A stretch of 64,000 nt of DNA from positions 43,119 through 107,118 of the forward strand of contig JAKFUS010000041.1 of assembly GCA_021732605.1 (NCBI GenBank). The letters run 5' to 3'. The notes beneath the pieces are model-generated. The model saw nothing but the letters and a program-made list of their open reading frames with translations. It had not been told where the DNA came from and did not search any database. Positions 17,726 through 27,688 of this stretch are shown here, piece after piece (within the stretch, counting starts at the first letter, position 1; each line of letters begins with the position of its first letter). Both the position numbers and the translations under genes were made by a program. This stretch comes from Betaproteobacteria bacterium (GTDB lineage Bacteria; Pseudomonadota; Gammaproteobacteria; Burkholderiales; SG8-41).

Positions 17726-18859
17726 ATGCCGATTTCCCTTGTCTTGTTCGTCGTGCTGCTCAACATGAGCGCGTTTCGCGGCAGCAAAGTGCTGGTATCG
17801 CTGTTTGCGCTGGAACTGGGGGCACCCCAGATCATGCTCGGAGTCATCGTTGCGTTGTACTCACTGTTTCCAATGCTGCTTGCGCTCTATGCCGGCAAGC
17901 TGACCGATCGTTTTGGTGTGCGCTGGCCGCTGGCGCTGGGCTCGCTGGGCATCGCGCTGTCGCTGGCGTTGCCGGGTGTGCTGCCGTCGCTGCACATGCT
18001 GTACGTGTCGGCGCTGCTGATAGGCGCTTCCCATGTGTTCTACAACATCTCGGTTCAGAATCTGATTGGGATGCTGAGCACGCCGGAAACGCGCACCCGA
18101 AATTTCAGCAATTTCAGTCTGGTCATCGCCAGCGGCGGTTTTCTCGGGCCGCTGATCGCGGGCGTTTCCATCGATGCCCTCGGACATGCCACGGCCTATC
18201 TGTGCATCGCGGTGACTCCGGCGATATCCGCGGCAATCATGTTCAGGGCCCGGCGCGGGCTTGCCGCGTTGCGCGGGGGCAAATCAAAGAGCGCGGAAGA
18301 GGCGGTTTACGCAGTGGGCCTGCTGGCCAATGCGCCGTTGCGGCGCACGCTGATCACCAGCGGCATCATTCTGACAGCGATTGACCTGTTCCAGTTCTAC
18401 ATGCCAATCTACGGCCATGCCATCGGCCTGTCGGCGTCGGCGATTGGCATGGTACTCGCGATGTTCGCCGCGGCTTCATTCATCGTGCGTATCATCATGC
18501 CGCGGCTGGTCAGCCGTTTCAGCGAGGAGCAAGTGCTGACTGCGTCTATTTTCATCGCTGCGGGCACCTATCTGCTGTTTCCGCTGATCGAAAGCGGCGT
18601 GCTGCTCGCCGCCATTGCATTCCTGCTTGGGCTGGGCACCGGCTCCGGTCAGCCTCTGACCCTGATGATGATTTATTCCCGCGCGCCGGAGGGACGATCG
18701 GGTGAGGCTTTGGGCTTGCGCATGGCGATCAACAACTTGACGCATCTGACCGTGCCCTTGCTGTTTGGCGCACTCGGCACCGCCTTTGGCGTCGCACCGG
18801 TATTCCTGGCGAACGCCGCAATGCTCGGCGCCGGCGGCATGCTCAGCCGGCGGCGTTAG
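17726..18859 (+). CDS. MFS transporter, tandem paralogue of the preceding gene
   Basis: 377 aa; shares LFALELGAP, LYSLFPMLLALYAGKLTDRFGVRWP, RTRNFSNFSLVIA, TAIDLFQFYMPIYGHAIGLSASAIG with 16533-17717. Confidence 0.88.
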   Translation: MPISLVLFVVLLNMSAFRGSKVLVSLFALELGAPQIMLGVIVALYSLFPMLLALYAGKLTDRFGVRWPLALGSLGIALSLALPGVLPSLHMLYVSALLIGASHVFYNISVQNLIGMLSTPETRTRNFSNFSLVIASGGFLGPLIAGVSIDALGHATAYLCIAVTPAISAAIMFRARRGLAALRGGKSKSAEEAVYAVGLLANAPLRRTLITSGIILTAIDLFQFYMPIYGHAIGLSASAIGMVLAMFAAASFIVRIIMPRLVSRFSEEQVLTASIFIAAGTYLLFPLIESGVLLAAIAFLLGLGTGSGQPLTLMMIYSRAPEGRSGEALGLRMAINNLTHLTVPLLFGALGTAFGVAPVFLANAAMLGAGGMLSRRR

Positions 18860-18868
18860 AAATCGTTA

Positions 18869-18892
18869 CCTGATTCGCATCAGCGAATCAGG
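18869..18892. repeat. Perfect 10 bp hairpin downstream of the MFS pair
   Basis: CCTGATTCGC-ATCA-GCGAATCAGG; no T-tract. Confidence 0.8.
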
Positions 18893-18901
18893 GCAGTTCT
18901 C

Positions 18902-18960
18902 ACCCTCTCCCTTTGGGACAAGGGGACACTTGTAGCGGAGTAGAGGGGCGGGGAGAGGGA
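18902..18960. repeat. Intergenic inverted repeat CCCTCTCCC...GGGAGAGGG
   Basis: ACCCTCTCCCTTTGGG ... GGGGCGGGGAGAGGGA read directly. Confidence 0.7.
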
Positions 18961-19057
18961 TCAAGCGTTCAAACGGTATCCAATTATGAAGTGTTAAATA
19001 CAGCGGCCGATATAATCGACGTAATACTGTCAACGCAGCAACCACCAGGACTTCAAC

Positions 19058-20029
19058 ATGAAAATCGCCATCATCGATGATTACCAGGATGCCTTCCGCC
19101 GGCTGGATTGCGCCAAACAACTGACAGGCCATGAACTGATTGCTTTTACCGATACCGAAAAGGATCCGGCCAAACTTGCTGCACGGATCGGTGACGCCGA
19201 GGTGCTGGTGCTGACGCAGCAGCGCTCGAAACTGCCGCGCGCAGTGATTGAAAAACTGCCGAAGCTGAAGCTGGTCAGCCAGACTGGTCGTAATGCCAAT
19301 CACATCGACATCGCGGCCTGCACTGAAAAAGGCATCGTGGTGTCTGCGGGTGGCGCCGGCAATCCGAACCCGACGGCGGAACTGGCCTGGGGGCTGATCC
19401 TCGCTGCGCTGCGTCGCATCCCTCAGGAAGTGCGGCGCCTGCAGGACGGCCAATGGCAGGGTTCGGTGGGCACCGGACTCGCCGGCAAGACGCTGGGTAT
19501 TTATGCCTACGGCCGCATTGGCAGCCTGATGGCGCCTGTGGGCAAGGCTTTCGGCATGCGCGTGCTGTGCTGGGGGCGCGATGCCTCGCTGGCCAAGGCA
19601 CGCGCCGCGGGGTACGAGGTTGCGGCCAGCCGCGAAGCCTTTTTTGCCGAGTCCGATGTGATTTCGCTGCACCTGCCGCTGAACGACGGCACCCGTGGCA
19701 TCGTTACTGCGGAAGACCTCGCGCGCATGAAAACCACGGCATTGATCGTCAATACCAGCCGCGCGCCGATCATCGCCAAGGACGCGCTGGTTGCCGCGCT
19801 GAAGGCCGGACGGCCGGGGCGCGCCGCGATCGATGTTTACGAAGACGAGCCGGTGATGAATGCAAACCACCCGCTGATCGGCATGGACGACGTGGTGTGT
19901 ACGCCGCATCTGGGTTATGTCGAGGAAGCCACTTACGAAGCCTATTACGGCACCGCAGTCGAACAGATTCTGGCGTTCATCGGCGGCAAGCCGATCAACG
20001 TCGCGAACCCGGATGTGCTGAAGAAATAA
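19058..20029 (+). CDS. D-2-hydroxyacid dehydrogenase family protein
   Basis: 323 aa; AGKTLGIYAYGRIGSLMAPVGKAFGMRVLCWGR NAD-binding fold; LPLNDGTRGIVTAEDLARMKTTALIVNTSRAPI. Confidence 0.9.
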   Translation: MKIAIIDDYQDAFRRLDCAKQLTGHELIAFTDTEKDPAKLAARIGDAEVLVLTQQRSKLPRAVIEKLPKLKLVSQTGRNANHIDIAACTEKGIVVSAGGAGNPNPTAELAWGLILAALRRIPQEVRRLQDGQWQGSVGTGLAGKTLGIYAYGRIGSLMAPVGKAFGMRVLCWGRDASLAKARAAGYEVAASREAFFAESDVISLHLPLNDGTRGIVTAEDLARMKTTALIVNTSRAPIIAKDALVAALKAGRPGRAAIDVYEDEPVMNANHPLIGMDDVVCTPHLGYVEEATYEAYYGTAVEQILAFIGGKPINVANPDVLKK

Positions 20030-20052
20030 CGTAAAAGAAGTCGGAGGAGAAC

Positions 20053-21744
20053 ATGGCTGCCAAAAAAATGCGTTGCGGTGTGGCTGCAGTTGAAGCGCTG
20101 CGCGCATCCGGTGTGACCAAGGTCTTCGGCCTGATGGGTTCGAGCACGCTGGAGATGTATGACGCGCTGTACGACGTCAAAAAGGAAATCGAATACATCG
20201 GTGTGCGCCACGAAAACTGCGGCATGCACATGGCTGATGCCTATGGCCGTGTCACCCAGACTCCTGGTGTATTTATCTGCGGCCAGGCAGGACCGGGTGC
20301 TGCGAACATGGTGCTGGGCCTGGCGCAGGCGAAGTTTGCCTATTCGCCGGTGGTGGCGATCACCGGCCTGGCGTCCACTGAGCATCTCGGGCGCGATGCC
20401 TTCCAGGAGATCGATCAAAACACGCTGTTCCTGCCGGTGACCAAGCGCGTGATGACGGTGCCGCGGCCGGAGCGCATTCCCGAATTCATCCTCGAGGCTT
20501 TCCGCATCGCCAATTCCGGCCGGCGCGGGCCGGTGGTGGTGAACATTGCGCGCGACCTGTTCAATCACAGCATCGACGCCGATATTCCACAGCGCGTGAA
20601 TCTGGACATCAAGCCGCCGGCAGCCGATCCGGAAACGCTGGTGGAAATGCGCAGGCTGATACTCGCCGCAAAAAAACCGGTGATCCATGCCGGCGCCGGC
20701 ATCAAGTGGTCGCGTGCCAGCGGCAAACTCGCGGCACTCGCCGAAAAACTGCAGATCCCCGTGACCAGTTCCGCGGGGCACGCCGATATTCTGCCGATGG
20801 ATTTTCAGCTCCATGCTGCCGGCGTCGGTCCGCGCGGCAATCCTGTCGCGAGCGACCTGATGCGTGAAACGGATCTGATCATCGCGCTGGGCACACGGCT
20901 GGGATTCAACACCACTTTCTACAAGTACACCGATGTTTCGCCGACCGCGAAAATCATCCAGGTCGATATCGACGCGATGGCGCTGGGACGGTATTTCCCG
21001 ACGGCACTGGCGGTGACGGCTGATGTGGGTTCGGTGATCGACGGTTTGGCGGCAGTGATGCAGCCGATTGCCGCCGATGTGGCGCCATGGCGTGCGCGCA
21101 ACGAAGCCTATTTCAAGGCGCGTGCCGCGCTGTGGGCGGAACGCGAAGCTTCCGGTGCGCGTACCGGCACACCGATGCATCCGGACGTGATCTACGCTGA
21201 AGTGCGCAAGGCGGCGCCACGTAATTCAATTTTCACGCTGGATGCCGGCACTACCGGGTTCCAGGCGACAGATCAGTTGCCGTGTTACGAAGCGCCGGCG
21301 CTGCTGACGCCGCTGGATTGCGGCATGGTCGGTTTTTCCTATTCGGCGGCCATCGGTGCCAAGGTCGCCGCGCCGCACCGTGCGGCGATTTCACTGATGG
21401 GTGATGGCGGTTTCGGCATGACCATGGGCGAGATGACGACTGCGGTGGCGAGCAACATTCCCGCGATCGGCATCGTCATGGACAACGGCACCTGGGGTTC
21501 AGAGATCGCCTACCAGCGCGATTTCTATCAGGAACGCTATATAGGGGCGCATGTGCACAGCCCGCGTTTCGACGAAGTGATGAAACTCACCGGCGGCAAC
21601 GGCTACCATCCGACCGCGCCCGGCGAAACTGCGGATGCGCTGCGCGACGCGCTGAAAGCCGGCAAGCCGGCGATCATCCACGTCAAGGTCGATCCGGAAG
21701 CGACCATCAGCTTCCGCAAGGATGCGCTGCAAAAACGCGCCTGA
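20053..21744 (+). CDS. Thiamine pyrophosphate-binding protein (acetolactate synthase large-subunit-like)
   Basis: 563 aa; VKKEIEYIGVRHENCGMHMADAYGRVTQTPGV N-terminal TPP domain; GDGGFGMTMGEMTTAVASNIPAIGIVMDNGTWG C-terminal TPP motif. Confidence 0.9.
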   Translation: MAAKKMRCGVAAVEALRASGVTKVFGLMGSSTLEMYDALYDVKKEIEYIGVRHENCGMHMADAYGRVTQTPGVFICGQAGPGAANMVLGLAQAKFAYSPVVAITGLASTEHLGRDAFQEIDQNTLFLPVTKRVMTVPRPERIPEFILEAFRIANSGRRGPVVVNIARDLFNHSIDADIPQRVNLDIKPPAADPETLVEMRRLILAAKKPVIHAGAGIKWSRASGKLAALAEKLQIPVTSSAGHADILPMDFQLHAAGVGPRGNPVASDLMRETDLIIALGTRLGFNTTFYKYTDVSPTAKIIQVDIDAMALGRYFPTALAVTADVGSVIDGLAAVMQPIAADVAPWRARNEAYFKARAALWAEREASGARTGTPMHPDVIYAEVRKAAPRNSIFTLDAGTTGFQATDQLPCYEAPALLTPLDCGMVGFSYSAAIGAKVAAPHRAAISLMGDGGFGMTMGEMTTAVASNIPAIGIVMDNGTWGSEIAYQRDFYQERYIGAHVHSPRFDEVMKLTGGNGYHPTAPGETADALRDALKAGKPAIIHVKVDPEATISFRKDALQKRA

Positions 21745-21746
21745 CG

Positions 21747-21800
21747 GACTGTTGAAAAAATGATGCGCGAGCGCACACGCGTACAGGTCATTGATTTAAC
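21747..21800. repeat. Dispersed repeat GACTGTTGAAAAAATGATGCGCG-GCGCACACGCGTAC, copy 1 (uninterrupted)
   Basis: Matches 63217-63321, which carries an extra ~51 bp in the middle. Confidence 0.85.
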
Positions 21801-21809
21801 GGGTGGTCG

Positions 21810-22451
21810 ATGAGTCTGCTCATCACACCACTGCACGTGATGGATTACCTCGGGGTCGCCGTGTTTGCCGTCAGCGGCGTGCTGGCGGCGGGTCGCAAAC
21901 ACCTCGACTGGTTCGGCGTGCTGGTCATCGCCACGGTCACCGCGCTTGGCGGCGGCACGCTGCGTGATCTGCTGATCGATCGCCACCCGGTGTTCTGGAT
22001 GGCCGACACCGGTTACCTGTGGACCATCTTTGCGGCGACCTTGCTGACGCTGCTGATCGTGCGTTTCCGCGAACTGCCGCTGCGCGCCTTGCTGATTGCC
22101 GATGCGCTGGGGTTGGCGCTGTTTGCGATCAGCGGCGCACGGATTGCCGAAACCGCCGGTTATGGCGGCATCGTGGTGGTGATCCTCGGCACCATGACGG
22201 GTGTGGCGGGTGGTGTATTCCGCGACATGCTGCTGGCGGAAATCCCGCTGCTGCTGCGCGACGGGGAAATCTACGCCACCGCGGCGATTGCCGGCATCGT
22301 CGTGTACCTAATATTGCAGATGACGGGGTTCGATCGTCTGACCGCCGGTTACGCCGGCATGGCCGCGATCGTGGTGATCCGTTTTGCCGCGATTTTTTTC
22401 AGCCTGCGCGTACCCGCACTAAGGCTGGGCGATTCCAAAAAACCGGACTAA
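21810..22451 (+). CDS. Trimeric intracellular cation channel (UPF0126/YadS-like) family membrane protein
   Basis: LDYLGVAVFAVSGVLAAGRKHLDWFGVLVIATVTALGGGTLRDLLIDRHPVFW; duplicated GGVFRDMLL motif. Confidence 0.9.
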   Translation: MSLLITPLHVMDYLGVAVFAVSGVLAAGRKHLDWFGVLVIATVTALGGGTLRDLLIDRHPVFWMADTGYLWTIFAATLLTLLIVRFRELPLRALLIADALGLALFAISGARIAETAGYGGIVVVILGTMTGVAGGVFRDMLLAEIPLLLRDGEIYATAAIAGIVVYLILQMTGFDRLTAGYAGMAAIVVIRFAAIFFSLRVPALRLGDSKKPD

Positions 22452-22512
22452 GCGCAGAACTGGGTTTTTCACCCTTCACCCATCACCAATTACCAATTAC
22501 CAGTCACCAGGT

Positions 22513-23082
22513 TCAGTGCAGGTGGCGGTTACGCGGATGCAGCGGAATGACGGTGGAAGTAGTGGTGGCTGCCGGCATATCAGCAGCGGATTTTTGTGGC
22601 GTGTGCGCGTCAAACATCTTGCTCACCAGCGCGGTGACCTGTTCGACTTCCGGTTTGCCGAGATGCCGCGACAACATGTGATTGATGTCTTCGGTCACAC
22701 ACTGGCGGCGGAATTCGTGGATCGCTTCCGGCGAAGGTCCGACGAAGAACTGGTAGAACTCGTCTTCACCGCTGTCCGGGTAATAGGTCACTTCCACTTC
22801 GGAAGCGTATTCGGTCAGCGGGCCGAGGTTGTTGCAGGCTTCCGTCAGCTTGTTGTGAAAGCTGCGGCCGACTTCACCGGTCCAGCACATGCTGACCACA
22901 CGTTCACCGGCGTCATACACAATCCCGGTCTCTTCGCGTTCAAGGCTTTTGGCATCGGCCAAATGATCCGCATCGACGTAATCCAGCCAGGGGCGGAGTG
23001 CCAGTTCGACCTGCGCCAGGCGCACGCCTTTGCATAAAAAAACGCTGCCGTGGACATGGACTTCGGTTTTCATTGCGGCCAA
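22513..23082 (-). CDS. Conserved hypothetical protein
   Basis: 189 aa ORF MAAMKTEVHVHGSVFLCKGVRLAQVELALRPWLDYVDADHLADAKSLEREETGIVYD; coherent codon usage. Confidence 0.65.
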   Translation of the reverse strand: MAAMKTEVHVHGSVFLCKGVRLAQVELALRPWLDYVDADHLADAKSLEREETGIVYDAGERVVSMCWTGEVGRSFHNKLTEACNNLGPLTEYASEVEVTYYPDSGEDEFYQFFVGPSPEAIHEFRRQCVTEDINHMLSRHLGKPEVEQVTALVSKMFDAHTPQKSAADMPAATTTSTVIPLHPRNRHLH

Positions 23083-23226
23083 CTCCGATGGTGGTGCGTG
23101 CAGTTGCAGCGGACTGCTGCAGGGGGCGACAAGGATAACACACCAGGAATTGATAAATAAATCAATAAAAACAAATACTTACAACATTCCAGAGTGGCGG
23201 CTCCGTGAGCCACGGCGGGGCGGCGA

Positions 23227-24144
23227 TCAGGACAGCAAGCCGAGGTCGCGCAACAGCCCGCCCATGACCTCGCGCTCGCGATCGAGGAATGCGGTGAGTT
23301 CAGTACCGCCTAAATAGGTGTTGGCCCAGTATTTTTCCGCGAGCGCGGCATTCCATTCCGCGGTGGCTGTAGCGGCGCGCAGCGCGCCATCCCAGTACGC
23401 GATCTGCTGCGCCGTCAAATCTGCTGCACCGATGACACCGCGCCAGGTGCCGATCACGCAGTCCACGCCGAGTTCGGTCCAGGTCGGCACCCCGGCATAC
23501 AGCCGGGGCAGGCGTTGCGGCGCCGATACGGCGAAGGCGCGCACTTGTCCCGAGGAGATGGCTTTCACTGCACTGACCGCGGTGATGGCGGCGACTTCCG
23601 CGCGCTGCTCGATCACATCCGCCACGGCGTACAGTGCGGAGTCAAACACATTGATCTGCAGTGCTTTGACGTCGCCGCCCGCATGTGCCGTGACGCGGGC
23701 CAGCGCCATATGGTTGATGTTGCCGATGGCTGTCGCCAGGGCGATGCGGCAACCGGCAGTGTCCGCGGACAGCCTGGCCATGAAGTCGGCGCCGTTGCGG
23801 ATCGGCGAATCGGCGCGCACCACAAACGCGATGTATTCGGTATACAGGTTGGCCAGCGGGGTCAGCGCGGCGTGGTCGAAATCCGCGACGCCCAGTTGCC
23901 GGTTGGTGATGATGGTCGGCGAGTTGATGGCGAGCACGTGCGGATCAGCGGGATGTTGGCGCAGATAATCCCAGCCGTTGCCGCCGCCCTTGCCGGGAAT
24001 GTTGGTCAACTGCAGCGGTTGACCAACCAACTGCTGTGCTTCGAGGATGCTGATCAGCGCCCGTGCCGGACGGTCCTGTCCGCCGCCGGCAGGGGTGCCG
24101 GCGACCAGTTCAACACCGCGTGTCGGGCACCAGCCGGACATCAT
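23227..24144 (-). CDS. Bug/TctC family substrate-binding protein, no obvious signal peptide
   Basis: VELVAGTPAGGGQDRPARALISILEAQQLVGQPLQLTNIPGKGGGNGWDYLRQHPADPHVLAINSPTIITN; diverged TctC pattern. Confidence 0.75.
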   Translation of the reverse strand: MMSGWCPTRGVELVAGTPAGGGQDRPARALISILEAQQLVGQPLQLTNIPGKGGGNGWDYLRQHPADPHVLAINSPTIITNRQLGVADFDHAALTPLANLYTEYIAFVVRADSPIRNGADFMARLSADTAGCRIALATAIGNINHMALARVTAHAGGDVKALQINVFDSALYAVADVIEQRAEVAAITAVSAVKAISSGQVRAFAVSAPQRLPRLYAGVPTWTELGVDCVIGTWRGVIGAADLTAQQIAYWDGALRAATATAEWNAALAEKYWANTYLGGTELTAFLDREREVMGGLLRDLGLLS

Positions 24145-25397
24145 GCTGCAGTGGCGTCCGCCCGCGCCGGCGGCACCAGCATCACCAGCAGATTCGCCAG
24201 GATGATGGTACCAGCGAGAAAGTAGAACGCCGCATAGACGCTCCAGGTATCGGCGATGATGCCGAACGTTGCCGGCGCGATGCTGCCGCCGATGGCGAGA
24301 ATGGTGAACTGCAGGCCGACACCGGTTCCTGCCAGGCGCCGCGGTGTGTTCTCAACGGCCCAGGCCTGCATCACCGGGCGCATTGCGTAGAGAAAAAATC
24401 CGACCAGCGCGACAAATACAATGAATGCGAACGACTGGCCCGCCAGTACCATGCCGATGATCATCAGGCCGGACACCAGCATGCTCGACATGATGACTTT
24501 CTTCCGCCCGACCTTGTCCGAGAGGTGGCCGGCAATGGGCCCGGCGATCATGCCGGCGACCTGCAGCACGGTCATGCACACGCCGACGGCGATCGGCGAG
24601 TAGCCCTGCTCGTAGGCGAGGTAGACCGGCAGGAACACCAGCAGGCCGACCTGGGTCAGGGTGCGAAAACCGGCACTGACGCAAATCAGCATCAGGGTGC
24701 GGTCGCGCAACAGGCCCAGCAGATCCTGCAGGTAACGGCGCATGTCCCAGCCCTGGCCGCGACCGGCGTTGACGTCATTCCGTTTGTCTTTTTCACCATC
24801 AGGCGCGCGGTTTTTGGCCAGTGCACCAACCATCACCAGGATCAGCGTCGCCATCACCAGCCCCGGTACGATGTTGATCACCACCATTTCGCGCCAGGTG
24901 AACCACGCCAGCAAGGTGCCTGCCGCCAGCGGCGCCAGTGCCTCGCCGACATTGCCGCCCATGCCGTGAAAAGACAGCACCAGACCCTTGCGCTGCGGAT
25001 AACGATGGGCCAGCGTCGGAATCGCCGCCGGGTGCCACAGGTTGTTGCCGATGCCGATCAGCATCACGCACAGCACCAGCATCCACATGCTGTTGGTCAG
25101 GCTCATCAGCGCGTACGGCATGCCGACCCAGAACAGCGATGCGGCCATCATGTAGCCATTCTTGCCGATGGCATCGACCAGCATGCCGCCGGGCAGGCTG
25201 GACAGCGCGCCGGCGAGGTGCTGCGCGCTCATCAGGAAACCGATTTGTGTATAGGAGAGACCCAGCTCTTTGCCGATCAGCGGCAGCAGCACGTAAAACG
25301 TTGCGGGGTACCAGTGGGTCAGGCCGTGGCCGGCGGAAATCAGCCAGACGTCGCGGAAGGTGCGCGGCGGTGAAATGGTGGCGGCGGTGGCGCTCAT
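24141..25397 (-). CDS. MFS transporter (FsR-like)
   Basis: 418 aa, 12 TM; HGLTHWYPATFYVLLPLIGKELGLSYTQIGFLMSAQHLAGALSSLPGGMLVDAIGKN; overlaps the TctC gene. Confidence 0.88.
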   Translation of the reverse strand: MSATAATISPPRTFRDVWLISAGHGLTHWYPATFYVLLPLIGKELGLSYTQIGFLMSAQHLAGALSSLPGGMLVDAIGKNGYMMAASLFWVGMPYALMSLTNSMWMLVLCVMLIGIGNNLWHPAAIPTLAHRYPQRKGLVLSFHGMGGNVGEALAPLAAGTLLAWFTWREMVVINIVPGLVMATLILVMVGALAKNRAPDGEKDKRNDVNAGRGQGWDMRRYLQDLLGLLRDRTLMLICVSAGFRTLTQVGLLVFLPVYLAYEQGYSPIAVGVCMTVLQVAGMIAGPIAGHLSDKVGRKKVIMSSMLVSGLMIIGMVLAGQSFAFIVFVALVGFFLYAMRPVMQAWAVENTPRRLAGTGVGLQFTILAIGGSIAPATFGIIADTWSVYAAFYFLAGTIILANLLVMLVPPARADATAA

Positions 25398-25558
25398 AAT
25401 ATGGTCTGGACAGGGATCAAAGCATCATAACATGCAGCTAAAGCGCAAAAGCTGCGGCGTATAATCAGCGCCGCATTCTTTACATAAATTCGCGCCCCAC
25501 ATTCCCGTCGCAAATCCGTATCAAATAATCCAAAATCAAAATTCACACCGGCAACTTC

Positions 25559-27685
25559 ATGCGTACCGACATCGAGCGTTTTTTCAGCCCCAAATCCATC
25601 GCCATCATCGGCGCTTCGCAGGACTTCGTGACCATCAGCGGCCAGCCGCTGAAACACCTGCTGAGCCACGGCTACAAAGGCAAGCTCTACCCGATCAATC
25701 CCAAGTACCAGGAAATCGGCGGCGTGAAATGCTGGCCGTCCATTGAAGCCCTGCCGGAAGCGCCTGAACTCGCGCTGATCCTCGTCAATGCCTCGCGCGT
25801 CGTCGACATGCTGACCAGTTGTGGCAAAAAAGGCATTCCGTACGTGATCATTTTCAGTTCCGGTTTTTCCGAGACCGGCGGTGACGGCGTGGCGTTGCAG
25901 CAAAAGCTGGCTGACGTCGCGCGCGAATATAACATCGGCGTCATCGGTCCCAACTGTCAGGGCATGATCAACGCGGCCGATTCGGTGTACGCGGGTTTCG
26001 GCTCGATATTCAACGCCAACTACGACGGCGGCACGGTGAGCATGGTGTCGCAGTCCGGTGGTTTCGGTTTTTCGGTGATGAACCTGTCCTCGCTCGATGG
26101 TGGCCTGCCGTTCCGGCAGATGGTGACCACCGGCAACGAAATCGGCGTGTCGACGCTGGATTTCATCGAATATTTCATCCGTGATCCGAAGACCGACATC
26201 ATCGGCACCTATATTGAAGGCGTGAAGGACGCAAGGCGCATTCTGGACGTGGGCGACAAGGCGCTCGCCGCCGGCAAACCGATCCTGATGTGGAAGGTCG
26301 GCAATACCGAGCAAGGCCAGAAGGCCGCCGCCTCGCACACCGCCAACCTCGGCGGTGCGATGGCCTTGTACAAAGCGGCGTTCAAGCAGAAGGGCATCAT
26401 TCAGGTCGAAGACATCCAGGACCTGGTCGATTACGGCCACGCGCTGCGCAGCAACCGTCTGCCGCGCGGCAACCGGCTGGCGATCATCACCATCTCCGGC
26501 GGCGCCGGCATCCTGATGACCGATGAAATCGTCGCCGGCGGCATGCAGATGGCGGAGTTGTTGCCGAGCACCGTGGCCAAGCTGCGCGAATTCGTGCCGT
26601 CGTACGGTTCGGTAGGCAACCCGGTCGACGTCACTGCAGCGATTTTCAACGACCTCAGCTTGATCAATCGCACACTGCAGGCGATCAACGACGATCCCGG
26701 TGTCGACTGCATCGCGATGATCAACGCCTCGCTGCAGGGCGAAATCGCGCAAAAGGTGGCGGCGGAGATCATTGCCGTCGCCGCCAAAACCGACAAGCCG
26801 ATCTTCATTTCGTGGAGCGCGCGCGACGCGGTGGCGCCCGAAGCCTATGCAGCACTCGATGCGGCGCGCATTCCCCATTACAAATCTCCCGTGCGCTGCG
26901 GCCGTGCGCTGGTCGCGGTGTCATGGTATGCCGCGGCCAAGCGCCGCAATGAAGCGCAGAAAAACGACAAGCCGCCGGTGATCAACCGTCCGGCTGCGCA
27001 GGCCATGCTCAAAGGCAAAACCGGTGACGTCGCTGAATACGCGGCGAAGCAGATACTGGCCGAATACGGCATCGCCGTGACGCAGGAGCAACTGGCGACC
27101 AGCCGTGACGCCGCAGTCGCGGCCGCACAGAAAATCGGTTTCCCGGTGGCGATGAAAGTGCAGTCCTCTGACATTTCACACAAGACCGAAGCCAAGGCAG
27201 TGAAGCTCAATGTCGCGGACGCCGCTGCTGTGGGCGCGGCTTATGACGAGATACTCAAAAACGCCAAGGCCTACAAAGCCGATGCGCGCATCGATGGCGT
27301 GCTGGTGCAGGAAATGGTCGGTAGTGGCATCGAGGCCATTGTCGGCATCACCAACGACGCGCTGTTCGGCCCGGCAGTGATGTTCGGCCTCGGCGGCATC
27401 TTCGCCGAAGTGCTGAAGGATGTGTCCTTCCGGCTCGCGCCGATCACACCGGCCATGGCCCGTGAAATGGTCGAAGAGATCAAGGGTTATCCGGTGCTGG
27501 CCGGTGCTCGCGGCAAACCCGCGGCAGACGTTGATGCGCTGGTGGATGCACTGGTCAAGCTGTCGGCACTGGCGGTTGATCTGAAAGACCAGATCGCCGA
27601 ACTCGACATCAATCCGCTGATCGTGATGCCCAAGGGGCAGGGTGTTAAGGCGGCGGATGCGTTGATTAAGACCGTGAATAAGTAG
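25559..27685 (+). CDS. Acetate--CoA ligase (ADP-forming)-type acyl-CoA synthetase, fused alpha/beta
   Basis: RFFSPKSIAIIGASQDF CoA-binding; IGVIGPNCQGMIN; C-terminal ATP-grasp AKQILAEYGIAVTQEQLATS...VAMKVQSSDISHKTEAKAVKLNV. Confidence 0.93.
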   Translation: MRTDIERFFSPKSIAIIGASQDFVTISGQPLKHLLSHGYKGKLYPINPKYQEIGGVKCWPSIEALPEAPELALILVNASRVVDMLTSCGKKGIPYVIIFSSGFSETGGDGVALQQKLADVAREYNIGVIGPNCQGMINAADSVYAGFGSIFNANYDGGTVSMVSQSGGFGFSVMNLSSLDGGLPFRQMVTTGNEIGVSTLDFIEYFIRDPKTDIIGTYIEGVKDARRILDVGDKALAAGKPILMWKVGNTEQGQKAAASHTANLGGAMALYKAAFKQKGIIQVEDIQDLVDYGHALRSNRLPRGNRLAIITISGGAGILMTDEIVAGGMQMAELLPSTVAKLREFVPSYGSVGNPVDVTAAIFNDLSLINRTLQAINDDPGVDCIAMINASLQGEIAQKVAAEIIAVAAKTDKPIFISWSARDAVAPEAYAALDAARIPHYKSPVRCGRALVAVSWYAAAKRRNEAQKNDKPPVINRPAAQAMLKGKTGDVAEYAAKQILAEYGIAVTQEQLATSRDAAVAAAQKIGFPVAMKVQSSDISHKTEAKAVKLNVADAAAVGAAYDEILKNAKAYKADARIDGVLVQEMVGSGIEAIVGITNDALFGPAVMFGLGGIFAEVLKDVSFRLAPITPAMAREMVEEIKGYPVLAGARGKPAADVDALVDALVKLSALAVDLKDQIAELDINPLIVMPKGQGVKAADALIKTVNK

Positions 27686-27688
27686 ATC

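Noticed and set aside
18866-20107. Minus-strand ORF of 413 aa opposite the D-2-hydroxyacid dehydrogenase
   Set aside because: Shadow ORF with no recognisable motifs
24063-25373. Plus-strand ORF of 436 aa opposite the MFS gene
   Set aside because: Gln/His/Arg-rich shadow frame; the minus strand encodes a clear 12-TM transporter
25394-26878. Minus-strand ORF of 494 aa opposite the acyl-CoA synthetase gene
   Set aside because: Shadow ORF; the plus-strand frame has clear CoA-ligase motifs
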